Assembly (NCBI GenBank): GCA_918026815.1
Contig: CAKJVC010000068.1
Coordinates: 1,612,001-1,676,000, forward strand
Origin: Chalara sp. BL73
Lineage: Eukaryota; Ascomycota; Leotiomycetes; Helotiales
Length of the DNA: 64,000 nucleotides
Reading direction: 5' to 3'
The stretch's first letter is position 1. Each line of letters begins with the position of its first letter. Made by a program: the position numbers and the translations under genes. The notes under the pieces are model-generated. The model had not been told where the DNA came from. It saw nothing but the letters and a program-made list of their open reading frames with translations, and ran no database searches. This document shows, piece after piece, positions 48,342 through 59,167 of this stretch.

Positions 48342-49865
48342 TCAAGCTGGCTCCCAAGGGGGACAAATAGACATATATCCGGCATCCCATTTAACACACT
48401 CAGCGATTTCCACTACGGCACAATCAAGATCAGTATAGGTCAAATTATAATGCTTCCCTGTTCACTCACATGGTGTCTTCCCGCTCTTGTCTTTCAAATT
48501 GGGATTGGCTCCATGGTCGAGAAGAAGGCGAAGATGAAGCATAGGATTATGCGGATCTGTATATCCCCAGGATGACCTTCCTCTGCTATCTGCTGCCATG
48601 AGAGCCGAATGAAGCGGAGTTCTGCCATTACCATCCGTACCATCAATATCTAGTCCTCTTTCCAGTAGAATGATTAGGATTTCCTCAAAATCTTTTCTAT
48701 CTCGTATGTCTAGAGTGTTATGTCCTCTCATTTTTGGGTGCTTCAACATAGCCCATCGATGTATCAGATCAGTCTCTACATCCAGACCAGCCCTGGTTTT
48801 CGCACCATTCTGTAATAGCAGGCGTATGATGCTGAACATGTTGGGTCTATGATCTTCCACCGATCGATCGTTGATGGCCGAGTCTAATGCAGTCAAACCT
48901 TCATTATCCCACTCGGTTTTGGATACATGATTGACATCTACACCACGTTCGAGTAACAATTTCACAACTTCGAAGCGTCCATAATAAGTCGCATCATGAA
49001 GAGCTGTGAACATGCCAGCGTAAGCATTAGCGCCAGCGTCCAGAAGAGCTCTAACAGCTATTGCATTTCCTATCTTGGCTGCACTCCGCATGGGTGTGAA
49101 TTTGTTACACGGGCATTCAATATTGATATCTGCGCCCAAACCCTTCAGATATCTCATCATTTCCGGTTGGTCATTTAAGATCGCCGTGAGAATTGGACTC
49201 TCATGACAGACTCCTTCTGTGATACCTTCACTGAGGTGATTGATCGGGAATCCTGCCTTGAGTAAGAGATCCACGAAGATCGTGGATCCCTGTCTGGCTG
49301 CTATATGCAACGCGGTTCCCTGGGAACCACCGCCATCATTCTTTCCGCCTCTCCGCAGAATAAGTTGCACAATCGATTGCTTCCTAGACTCGACAGCTGC
49401 TTGGAGTGAAGATCCTATACTCCCGTATGAACAACCATTCACAGTCGCTCCTCGCTCCAACAATTCAGGTATTGCTGCTTCTTGGCCAAAGTAGGCTGCA
49501 AAGAAAAGTGCGTGATCCAAACCCAACTTATTGATTGCCACTGGACTAGATAGTATTGCCTTGACTGCGATGCGATTTCCCGAACCAGCAGCCAGACTCA
49601 GTCCGATAGTTGTCTGCCTAGTTCCCAGTGGGTGGGCTTCTCCAGCTGATGACCGATATCGAATGCAAAGCGCAATGAGCGTCTTCTTGACACTCTCAGT
49701 CCTCACAACTATTTCTCTCGTTCGATAATCAAAACTCCCCAAGCTCTCCAGAAGGCCATGCCATAAGGCTTCGTCATACTCCTTAACCTCTCCAAAGTAG
49801 CTGCTCAGCCCTGCAGTTCCATCGTCATGCACGATGAAATGTCTACATATAGTTGAGGCATCCAT
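48342..49865 (-). CDS. Ankyrin-repeat protein, 488 aa
   Basis: Two exons, 49865-48470 and 48412-48342, joined by a 57-nt GTGAGT-AG intron. Without splicing the protein ends at PCE; splicing gives GKTPLEIAECVKWDAGY, the proper end of an ankyrin repeat, so I prefer it. Repeats run from about residue 85 to the end (GLSLAAGSGNRIAVKAILSS, GTALHIAARQGSTIFVDLLL, TPMRSAAKIGNAIAVRALLD, ALHDATYYGRFEVVKLLLER, GRTPLHSALMAADSRGRS). The N-terminal 80 residues are unrecognised. Such proteins act by protein binding; the partner is unknown. Same strand as the ankyrin-CorA gene but with a distinct repeat sequence, so not an obvious recent duplicate. Confidence 0.85.
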
Positions 49866-50401
49866 AAGAGATATATTTAACAGATTTTTAAGAATCTGAG
49901 AGTATGAGATGCCAACACTTCCGTAATTTATTGCCTGGAGAATGGCTCAACTTTCTCGGCCACCAGATGCCGATCTTGGCTCAGCCTCTCGCCCCACACT
50001 TAGGCTTCCTTTGGCTATTTTGATCATATCACCTGAACCTAATTTGTTATATGCTCTTTGCCTAAATCATCAAATTTCTGGCATAAACTGATTTCAATAA
50101 AACGATGGAGAAAGCTAGACTGAGCCTTCGGTCATATTCGCGGACGGACCGCTGTCCTAGTTCATCACTTTCGCTTAACCCCTGAGTCGCGTAGAGTCTC
50201 AATCAAAACGATGGTTCTTGAACAGAACATCGATCGTACGCTCCATTTAGTGGTGACTCTTTAATTTGCTAACGTTCCAATTCCAAATGCAATTCGAATT
50301 TCAGATCCATAAACGCCAACTGAACAAGCTCAAGTTCAGACGCCAAAATGCAGCTCCCAGACAAACACTGTTGATGCGGACCATAATCCATTGAACTGCT
50401 A
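49866..50401. other. Intergenic, no gene seen
   Basis: Upstream of the ankyrin gene and downstream of the Zn2Cys6 relic. Nothing recognised. Confidence 0.35.
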
Positions 50402-51010
50402 TTATTCAATAAAGCGCTTGCCCTCCTTCTTCGAAGACTCCTCATAGGGAGGAAATGCTTCCTTAGTCGTATAAGACTCTTTCTTAGACTCCACCCCCTT
50501 CTTAGTCGCGACATCAACAGGATCCTTAATCCACTCCCTCTCAGCACCCGTTCCAAGCTCCCCTCGCAGACTTTCGAAACAGAAAAGTAATATGTTACAC
50601 ATAAGCGTCATTACAATAGACTGACCATTCCCTTCTAGCGACTTCCTCGTCTCTCGAAGGGGTTTGCTGTATTGTTGAAGTGCTACCTCTCGGACGTCCT
50701 TCTGGACTTCGACGTTTAACAACCTAACAAGAAATCCTCATAATGTAAGGCGAGAGCTATGCATAGCGGAGGGAATGATCCACTTCGCAAGCTTGGAGAA
50801 CAAGACGATTCCAGAACCTGTACTCCAAATCTCCCGAAAACTGGCATGATGTCAGTGTACGGAACAAGTGAAAAAGGCGATTGCCTTCAACATCGCCCAA
50901 AGCCATGGACATTGGCCTGGGCGCTCATAGCCATTGCATTTACGCCCCGTGGAGAAGCACTCTGGATGTGTCTCATCGCATTTTATTCGCCGAATCCTAA
51001 GCGGATGGGT
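50402..51010 (-). pseudogene. Zn(II)2Cys6 transcription factor relic
   Basis: Reading the minus strand, IRRIKCDETHPECFSTGRKC and NGYERPGQCPW match the zinc cluster and linker of fungal C6 regulators. The first two cysteines are not in place and the expected short Cys-containing piece between ETHPEC and FSTGRKC is missing, so the cluster cannot form. Downstream in another frame are FWNRLVLQACEVDHSLRYA and, after stops, VQKDVREVALQQYSKPLRET and MTLMCNILLFCFESLRGE, both matching the regulatory domain. Total length is far below the usual 500 aa or more. It lies between an ankyrin gene and a P450. Confidence 0.75.
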
Positions 51011-51588
51011 GTTAAAAGCGTCAAAATTACAAGCACAGAGTTCTGGACTGACTTGCAGGTGATACATCCTGTCTTGACCTTTAGGGCGAATCTTCGGGCC
51101 CACTTTGGTGCCATAGCTTCAACAACGGATGTGTCACAGTCGTTTTAAGAGGCCTAATAGTCGAAGAGACTCGTGTGTTCAAGTGGCTATAACAGCTTAT
51201 GACTTGAAGCATTTTGCAAGACCGGTACTATGAGCATAAAGGCTTATGAGGTTGCTTTAAGGTTGGTAGCGAGATGAAGGTCCAGTCCCAAGGTCCGCTT
51301 TTAATATACAGTCAATCCTCCGTGAACTCCGAGCCTTGGGCGTCAAATCCTGTCACACTTGCACTGATATATGAAAAGATACGTATTTGGTAATGAAGCA
51401 TTGACGAGAGAGATAAGTAAGCAATATCACAAAGTGCCTGGTGTTGAATTCCAGCTAAGCTTCTATGATTTCATCATCAAGGCATCGTGTTTGTGGCCAA
51501 GTCTTCGGCATAACCATATTTCAGACTACCTGTACTTATTATTCTTTTGGTGAAAGTATAGAATTATACACCCATACAATGGCAACTT
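51011..51588. other. Intergenic, no gene seen
   Basis: 3' flank of the cytochrome P450 and 5' side of the Zn2Cys6 relic. Nothing recognised. Confidence 0.35.
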
Positions 51589-53276
51589 TCATCCATAAAA
51601 TAATACCCTCACACCCTTACTGCCCTTCTTTGCTCCAGGAACAAACAGGTCATGTCTTAACTCTACATCCTCCTCCGTTGTATCATACAGGGAGATATTT
51701 GTGGGACTGTCCGAGCCTGTACTTCCGTATCGACTGAACACCGCGTTCAAGCAAATATAAAGCTCGCTGTATGCCAAATTGATGCCCACACATTGCCGAG
51801 AGCCCTTGGTAAAAGATACGAGGTAACGATCCAATCCTTTGTTATTGATCCACCGCTCCGGCTTGAAACATTTTGGATCAGGAAAGATTCGCGGGTCAAG
51901 GTGCATTAGACTTGCTGACATACTGACTGGTGTCTATAAATTGTCAGTTCCTCCCTATTAGCGAATACTGTCTCTATTTCTCACATTTCGTGATATATCC
52001 CATAGAATTTCCCCATCTCTAACCTGAAGCACCTCATCAGGCGCAATTCGTGGAAGACGAGTGCAGACTCCAAAAGAAAGCCGAAGACCTTCCTGTATGA
52101 CTCCTGTAAGATACGGTAATTTTTCCATCTCAGTGCTCGTGGTTGCTTTTGATGCTAAAAGTTCCTCTCTTAACTTCCTAAGCATTGGTGGATGTTGCAA
52201 GAGATGGAATGTGATTACGGCCAGAGCCCAAGCTGTGGTCTCAGTGCCTGCCACAACTACGGTCTGCCCTTCTTGCCAAAGTCGTTCCAGTTGTTTCTCT
52301 TCTGGACGAAGATTGCTGCGGAGAATATCATGGAAGATAGTGGCCGACTCTTTTGTGCCGTTCTCCAGGTCCGCCATGATGCCAATAATTTGTGCTCGGC
52401 AAGTCTAAAGAAGAGATCAGTTTCACCCCGCGGTTTAAGGAGACATATATACATCTTGAAATCTGGAAACAGCAGCCGCTCCTTTATTGATTTTTCTCGT
52501 GATCCATGGCGGCATGGCAAGCATCATTGGCATCAGGAAACCGAATTGCTTCGATATGGCAACAGTATGATGGACGGAGTCCATCATGTCAAAAAAATCC
52601 TTGTTATAGTCTTTCTTGTTCAAATTATCATGCGATTTCCCGTATGCATACTCAACGATAATATCACTAGTCAAAGCACTGTACATCAACGCAAGATTGG
52701 TTGGTTTCTTGGAGTTTTCGAGGGCACGCATCCGATCCAGAAGTTTCGCGACCTTGGCGTGGATTATCGGTTCGAGCTTGCGCACATTTGCTTTTGAAAA
52801 GAAAGGGCTGACTGAAGCACGTCGGACACGATGAACGTCATGGTCAACGGTGGCCACAGTTCCAGCGTCGATGACATATAGTCGTGTAAACCACGAGTAC
52901 TTGTGTCTTTTTCTACCTCCACCCGCATAGAGCTCTTCATAGAAGTCGGGATCACTGACGTGCAGCTCATATGGGTTGATTCTGACTATAGGACCTGCGA
53001 AGAAAGGCTTAGCTACCATGATCGTTGACTAGGCGTCTTCTTACCATATTTATGATGCATCTTTTGTATCTCAAATATATACTGTCCCGTTTTGACCACA
53101 TCATAATAAAACTCATACCAGAGCGTAAGAGCTGCGAGCTTAGGACCTGGAAATCTGGATAAGGGACTAAAATACAGGCGATATATACCGCCTACAAAGA
53201 GGTAGGTTAAGGTAAGCCATGCTGCCAGTACTGGCCATGGGAATCCAAACAACATTTCCAGCATCGTAATAACCAT
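51589..53276 (-). CDS. Cytochrome P450 monooxygenase
   Basis: Four exons (53276-53045, 52994-52453, 52404-51985, 51933-51589; introns 50, 48 and 51 nt) give 512 aa, the normal length. The N-terminus has a membrane anchor ([19 protein letters not shown]) and the proline hinge [16 protein letters not shown], so it sits on the ER. P450 marks are the I-helix [16 protein letters not shown], ExxR in [18 protein letters not shown], the PERW block ([12 protein letters not shown]), and the heme loop [10 protein letters not shown] with its Cys. The style of [20 protein letters not shown] recalls fungal P450s of the trichodiene-oxygenase-like group involved in secondary metabolism; substrate cannot be told. 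The third intron (GTGAGA donor) is needed to avoid an early stop. All catalytic residues are present. A broken C6 regulator lies just downstream. Confidence 0.93.
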
Positions 53277-54791
53277 TCTATATTAGCAACATACTTAAGG
53301 TAAGGCATGCTTACACGCTCAATAAATAGAATATTACGAGCTACATTGTTCACATGAAATATCTGTATCTGAAAAAGCGGGGTCACCCATCTTTCAAGTC
53401 GAATGTCCTGTGACGCGGAAACATGGGTCCGTCTAAGGAACACACTACTGTCAATTAGCTAACTAGCAACTCTTCTGCAAAAGCTTAAGGGTCATCCACA
53501 AAGATGATCTCGACCAACTAAAAACTTGCTTTGGAATCTGTCAAAAATGGAGCACTACAAATACAGGACATCAAATCATGATGTAATTGGCCGGTGATAC
53601 TGTCGATTACACAATTACAGAATAGATCGGAACCTCGAGAATAAATCGCGGTTGGAGGAGTTGCTGTGGCAAGCTATACTTATGTCATTCACTCTCCTAA
53701 TATTTGTTTTTTGCGTCCCATCCCCGTCACCATTTAGGCATAGATACACAGTAGGGGTATTCCGTGCCAAATCTCGTCCGCGGTACGAGTTCTCGAAAAA
53801 GAAGAAGAATCCACAAATTATAAGTCCTTGGTGCTCCAATCAGAGAAAACATATATCGTGCTAAACCGACCTCGGGATGTGCTCCCTAGAATAATTATCG
53901 ATCAGGTTGTAAAGCATGTTTCAGAGCAACGAAAGTCCTTAATATGACCTCCAACGCAAGAGGGACATCGCAACTGCACCACTGACACTGATCAAGATGT
54001 TCACGGGGATAAATTCTTCCAATAGAACCGGGCCCGCAAAACAAGGGATCGCTAAGTCTCAACAATGCTCTTCCTTGGCAGGTAAATGTGCTCTACCGTT
54101 CGTTCCAGCACCGACAGTGGTTTTCTATGCATTTGGGGAGCAAGCAACTGCGGTTGAGTTCCTGACTGGGGGTTGATCATATGCCAGTGTTGTGCTGGTT
54201 CGTAAGGGATCCGGCTGTAACCTGATATAGAATGTCTTTGTCCAGTTTCTTGACTAAGGTGCTTTGGATGTGGTAGTCTATCTCGGAGAGACCAGAGAAT
54301 GTGTGCTCGTTTTGGGAATAAAAGATCCGCCTCGTTGGAAGGTTCATTGATTCGAAGTATCAAGTAGTATTGTGTGTTTGAGCTACTTGGATCACGTGAA
54401 GGCGCGTCAAGAACGGGAGAGGGGCTTATCAACAAGGCTTATCAGGCATCCAAAGCTCCCCCGCACAACACCCGCACAACATGTCTCCAACATTCAAAAC
54501 GCGGCTGAAGACATAGAAGAGAAGCTTCAGGCGGTTGACCTCAGACCATCCCATCTTCTCCCAGGAGATTACCATCCAAACCCAAAGTCAAACCGATTCT
54601 TTTTAAAGCTACCTGACCCGTCCAAAACACCTCCAGTCAACCAACGCGTCGAAACCCCAGCACCATTCTAGGAACTCACAATTTGCAGAATACCTAGCAG
54701 AATCCCAATCGATTGCGAGTTTACTTTTGTATCAGGCAATATCTGTCATTGTTGTCACACGGTTCTCTAGCTTTCAACACAACGTGGATTT
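53277..54791. other. 1.5-kb stretch, two overlapping unproven ORFs
   Basis: Holds the P450 promoter. Two overlapping ORFs on opposite strands are seen: 54052-54435 minus (127 codons) and 54372-54671 plus (99 codons). Neither shows a domain. The plus one could in theory be an upstream exon of the 2EXR gene, but no splice is convincing. Confidence 0.3.
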
Positions 54792-56230
54792 ATGGATCGA
54801 CTTCAGTGGAAGAGTGATCTACATGGCTGTCGTCCAGTTTTGGGCTCGGATCCTGAAAATCACCAAGCTAATGGACATCTGCGCCCCTACAGTGATGATA
54901 CACCCGCGGTCAAACATGACAATCCGACAGCCCGAAGTTTCTCTATGGCGCAGACTGTTGGAGCTCGCAAACCCCGGGACAGGCCATTACTCGATGGACA
55001 AATGTCTTTGGACAACGGCATTGTTGTTAAAGGAGCTAAGTATCTAGATATGCGACGACAGCTAGATGTTTCACCTTCTAATTCCAGCCCCTCGCCATCT
55101 GCGGATCTGCTCACCGCGCGAGTGGTTAGGCACCTGAAGCAACAAGGACAAGAAGAAGCATCGCTGCAACGCCAACTTGAAATGCTCGCTTTATTTGTAC
55201 CTGCGATCGTGTTTCCGAACTTCCCTAGACTTCCGGTTGAGGTAAAAATAATGATCTGGAATGAAGCGTTGCCAACGTTCATAGATATCATAATTAACGA
55301 TGCGAGAACTAAGTAAGTAGCAATTTGCCTTTAATTCAGACAACGCTGACTTGACTCATTTACAGTTTCTGTGCTCCAAGCCCTCGTGACGCCATCTTTC
55401 ATTTCTGCCCTGACTATGCCACGATGTTTCACATGAAACCTATTTATTTCAACACGTCCTCTTCCACCGGCCCTAACGTTATTTATATCCGGCCCGCAGT
55501 TGACATCGTTCATATCAGCACTTCGACATTACTGTCCCTTGACATCGATACCTTTGTTGCCCGCATAGAGAATCAAGTCATTGAGAACTTAGCCATCCAT
55601 GCAGCGTCTGCCTTTAATTGCCGTTGGGTTGGAAGACAATATGGCCGACTAGCTGGTACTCGAACTTGGATTGGTGACCTGGTTCGTGGTCTGAAAAATT
55701 TGAGGAAGCTCTATGTTGTAGAAGGCGAACGACTCCATGACGACGATGAGCTTCCTCGGTGGAGAAACGCAGTTCCCAGGATCTTTGATGTTTCTCTACA
55801 AGATGTCCCTGCTCATACAGACATACCCAAGTACGATCATCGCGGAAAGCATTACCACTCACCACCAGCTACACCTTGGGTTGCAGAGAGTGCCCAGTCT
55901 GTCAGATTTTCTTTCGATGCCGAAGTCAATCGAGAGGAGAACAAGGTATACCGATTGCATTACACTAATGCATGGTCTGTGCCAGAACTTGTATGTCGGC
56001 TGCTCGTCAGAAAGGAGCTGTGTTGGGAGCGGAAGCTATACACGACGAAGAGGCTTCCATGGGTTCCAACTCAGCCATTACTCGTCTCCCCTTCCTCGAA
56101 ATCGCGAAAAATGGAGAATTCAGATACGGACACGGGCATTTTTGGACCAGGGTTGGGTTCTGGTAGTCGGGACTCATTATTCAAGAAAAAACTGCTTGGT
56201 GCCAAAGCCACGCGCAAAGCGCGAGAATAA
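54792..56230 (+). CDS. 2EXR-domain protein
   Basis: Two exons, 54792-55312 and 55366-56230 (53-nt intron), encode about 461 aa. After a variable N-terminus comes NFPRLPVEVKIMIWNEALP, the start of the 2EXR domain, very numerous in Leotiomycetes. The usual follow-up is seen across the splice: FCAPSPRDAIFHFCPDYATM, IYFNTSSSTGPNVIYIRPAV and DIVHISTSTLLSLD. The central region (AIHAASAFNCRWVGRQYG, LKNLRKLYVVEGERL) and a basic, Ser-rich tail (KKKLLGAKATRKARE) follow. No molecular role is known for the family. The start is uncertain since ATGs are few upstream. Confidence 0.8.
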
Positions 56231-57139
56231 TCTGGTGCCGTATATTTTTGTTGGGGAGAGTTCTGGTCACGAGTGTATGACATCGACGATTATGAGTGTT
56301 TGTGGCTTGCGATTTTGAGAGCTTTAGCGAGGAGTTTTTGGTCCAGCAATTTGGAGATGTGTTGCTCAGGCAGCGTACATACTTACCCTACGCTTGGCAA
56401 CTATTTTACAAACAGTAGACAGAGCAAACACTGGGCATGGGGTCCGTTTGATACCTAGGATATTGTATAGAATAGATTTGTGTAGATTCCCAGCCGTGTG
56501 AAATTTCGACAGCGCATCATGATGCCTTTTGCGCATATGCCTTGTAGATGGGTAATGAGAATTATTCAGCATTGGCATGGTTGGTGCGGGCCAAGACGGA
56601 TTTAGTGTGGAACCAAGTTACACCACAAGCCTAAACTCCGTGCCGTAAGCAGGCCACAGTAGGTCAAAACGGGCTGCAAAAAAAAGGGGCGATTGATAAT
56701 CAACCGCGCCAATCTGCACTCACATCCCTGATCTTTTCCTTACTTTCATACTTAGTCCCCTTCACCAAATTCCATCGCAGTTAGTTTGGAGTTAAGCTTA
56801 TCCCCCTCCCCTCTTTGATTCGCAAATTCCATACGATGATCCCCATCCTCTGCTTCCATCGACTTCTTTTGGCGGGTTGCTTAACAATGATGTCATAGTT
56901 AGCGCCTCTGTTCGCTGGCTTGGCGATTGGAAATAACGGATTTGAAATGTGAGGCACACATGTTGTAGATACCGTCTGAGTCAATATCATTTTGGTAAGC
57001 TTGGGTCTTATTTACGAACTCTCGATTAAACGCTATATAATAAACATCTCGGTCATGGTAAGTTCTCCTCCTCAATTCAATCTCATTCACCTTATCCATC
57101 TTCTTCATCCTACCAAAACATCTGCTTACGCCCTCACCA
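56231..57139. other. Intergenic, promoter of the MFS transporter
   Basis: About 0.9 kb between the 2EXR and MFS genes. Pyrimidine-rich stretches (TTCTCCTCCTCAATTC, TCTTCTTCATCC) lie just before the MFS start. No gene recognised. Confidence 0.4.
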
Positions 57140-58894
57140 ATGGCAGATATCATCCGAGATTCGTCCTTAGGACAAGTCATCCGCTTCGTCTCACGCAACA
57201 AATTTCTTCAGTATGTAGAAGAACATCCGGATTTTGAGCTACCCGGCCCAGTTGCCGAACTTATCGATGGGAAAGTAAAGCCAGATCATACAGAAACATC
57301 ATCAGTCGCCGACGACTCGTCAAGCAGCTCTTCCATCCACTCATCGTCAGATATCGATGCCAACATCGACGTTGAAAAGGCTGAGACACATGATCTCCGA
57401 CCCTATTTCTCTCGGACCACGCAAGCAGAGGCCGTTGGACCTGAGCGGGTAGAGAGCCGGCCAATCGTGCCGACTGTGACATCCGATGGAGTCATCCTGG
57501 TTGACTGGTACACGACTGACGACCCTGAGAACCCCCTGAACTGGAGCATTGCCAAGCGGGCATTCGTCTCCTTCCAGATTCTGATATACACTTTTGCTGC
57601 ATACATGGGTTCTTCAATCTACGCGCCAGGCATTCCTGGCATCATGCAACGGTTTGGCGTCAGCGAGACAGCAGCTTCCTTAGGTCTGGCACTCTACGTC
57701 TTTGGCTATGGCATTGGCCCCATGCTTTTCTCTCCCCTTAGCGAGATGCCTTTGATCGGACGAAATCCGCCATACATTGCGACCCTCGCCATCTTTGTAG
57801 TCTTAATCATTCCTGCAGCGCTTACCCAGACATTCGGCGGTCTGCTCGCAGCTAGATTTCTGTTGGGTTTCTTCGGTTCGCCTGCTTTGGCTACCGGTGC
57901 CGCGACCCTACAGGATATGTTCCGGTTGATCAAGGTCCCATACGTCCTAACCTTCTGGGCTGGGGCTGCGACTTTTGGTCCAGCTCTTGGGCCTATCATC
58001 GGAGGTTTCTCTGCACAAGCGAAGAATTGGAGGTGGACACAGTGGGAAATGCTCTGGATTGCCGGTCCCGTCTTTCTCATGATGTTCGCATTCCTGCCAG
58101 AGACTTCCTCCTCGAACATCCTCCTCCGCCGCGCCCGCAGACTGCGTAAAGTCCTCAACAACCCCAAGCTCAAAGCGCAATCCGAAATTGACCAAGCGAA
58201 CATGAAACTCAGCACCGTCACCCGAGAGGCATTGCTCATCCCATGGAAGATCAACCTCCTCGACCCCGCCGTTGCGTTCTCTACTTTCTACACCGCGCTC
58301 GTGTATGGTATCTACTACAGCTTCTTCGAGTCATTCCCCCTGGTCTACGTCCAAATGTACAATTTCAACCTCGGCCAATCGACGCTGCCCTTCCTCTCCA
58401 TCGCCGTCTCGCTCGCAATCTGCTTGCCGCTCTATAACCTATACTTCTACCTCTTCGTCGAGCGGCCCTTCCCAGTAAAAGGGTTCGGCGCTCCTGAACA
58501 GCGACTGATCCCCGGCCTCTACGGCTCATACTTCATCCCCATCGGGCTCTTCATCTTCGCATGGACTTCCCGCCCGTCCGTCCACTGGATCTGGCCCACC
58601 ATCGGCGCCGGCGTGTCCGTGGGCGGCACATTCATCGTCTTCCAAGCCATCTTCTTGTACCTCCCCTTCACCTACGCGCAATACTCAGCCTCGCTCTTCG
58701 CGGCGAACGATTTTGCGCGCAGCACGTTGGCCGCGGCGGCGATTCTGTTCGCGCGCCCGCTGTTCCATGGTCTGGGTGTTGACGGGGGTGTCAGTCTTTT
58801 GGCCGGCTTGACAGTTCTCTGTATCGGTGGGATCTACATCTTATACTTCTACGGTGCTTGGTTGAGATCTAGAAGCAAGTTTGCCGCGAAATAA
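57140..58894 (+). CDS. MFS multidrug transporter, DHA1 (Flr1-like)
   Basis: A single exon, 584 aa. The N-terminus GQVIRFVSRNKFLQYVEEHP and acidic Ser-rich linker, then TTDDPENPLNWSIAKRAFVS, are typical of fungal DHA1 drug:H+ antiporters. Twelve membrane helices follow from about residue 135. Signature motifs are YAPGIPGIMQRFGVSETAAS, GYGIGPMLFSPLSEMPLIGR and FLLGFFGSPALATGAATLQD, then FGPALGPIIGGF. It should export small toxic compounds across the plasma membrane by proton antiport; the substrate cannot be told. The coding part is GC-rich in third positions, especially after 58100, compared with the flanks. Confidence 0.94.
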   Translation: MADIIRDSSLGQVIRFVSRNKFLQYVEEHPDFELPGPVAELIDGKVKPDHTETSSVADDSSSSSSIHSSSDIDANIDVEKAETHDLRPYFSRTTQAEAVGPERVESRPIVPTVTSDGVILVDWYTTDDPENPLNWSIAKRAFVSFQILIYTFAAYMGSSIYAPGIPGIMQRFGVSETAASLGLALYVFGYGIGPMLFSPLSEMPLIGRNPPYIATLAIFVVLIIPAALTQTFGGLLAARFLLGFFGSPALATGAATLQDMFRLIKVPYVLTFWAGAATFGPALGPIIGGFSAQAKNWRWTQWEMLWIAGPVFLMMFAFLPETSSSNILLRRARRLRKVLNNPKLKAQSEIDQANMKLSTVTREALLIPWKINLLDPAVAFSTFYTALVYGIYYSFFESFPLVYVQMYNFNLGQSTLPFLSIAVSLAICLPLYNLYFYLFVERPFPVKGFGAPEQRLIPGLYGSYFIPIGLFIFAWTSRPSVHWIWPTIGAGVSVGGTFIVFQAIFLYLPFTYAQYSASLFAANDFARSTLAAAAILFARPLFHGLGVDGGVSLLAGLTVLCIGGIYILYFYGAWLRSRSKFAAK

Positions 58895-59167
58895 GTGGTC
58901 ATAGCTTAGGGATTAAATTACGAGAGGACTGTGAAATTAACGGGTTAATTGCTTTAGCATGTTAGGTGTTTGGAGTTTTCGTTACAATGGATACCATATA
59001 GACAGCATATATAATAGACAATATTTAATCTTTCAACAATTCATCCCATTTGAAAATGATATGTCGTAGACATTGGAATTGCACAGAGAGGTATAATAAG
59101 GAAGACAATTTGGTGCCAAAGTTTGAATACTGTTTATAAAATTCAAATCTAAATAGAAATTTGCGTA

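Noticed and set aside
54052..54671. Overlapping ORFs of 127 and 99 codons
   Set aside because: Opposite strands overlap, no domain or splice support; left in the intergenic entry.
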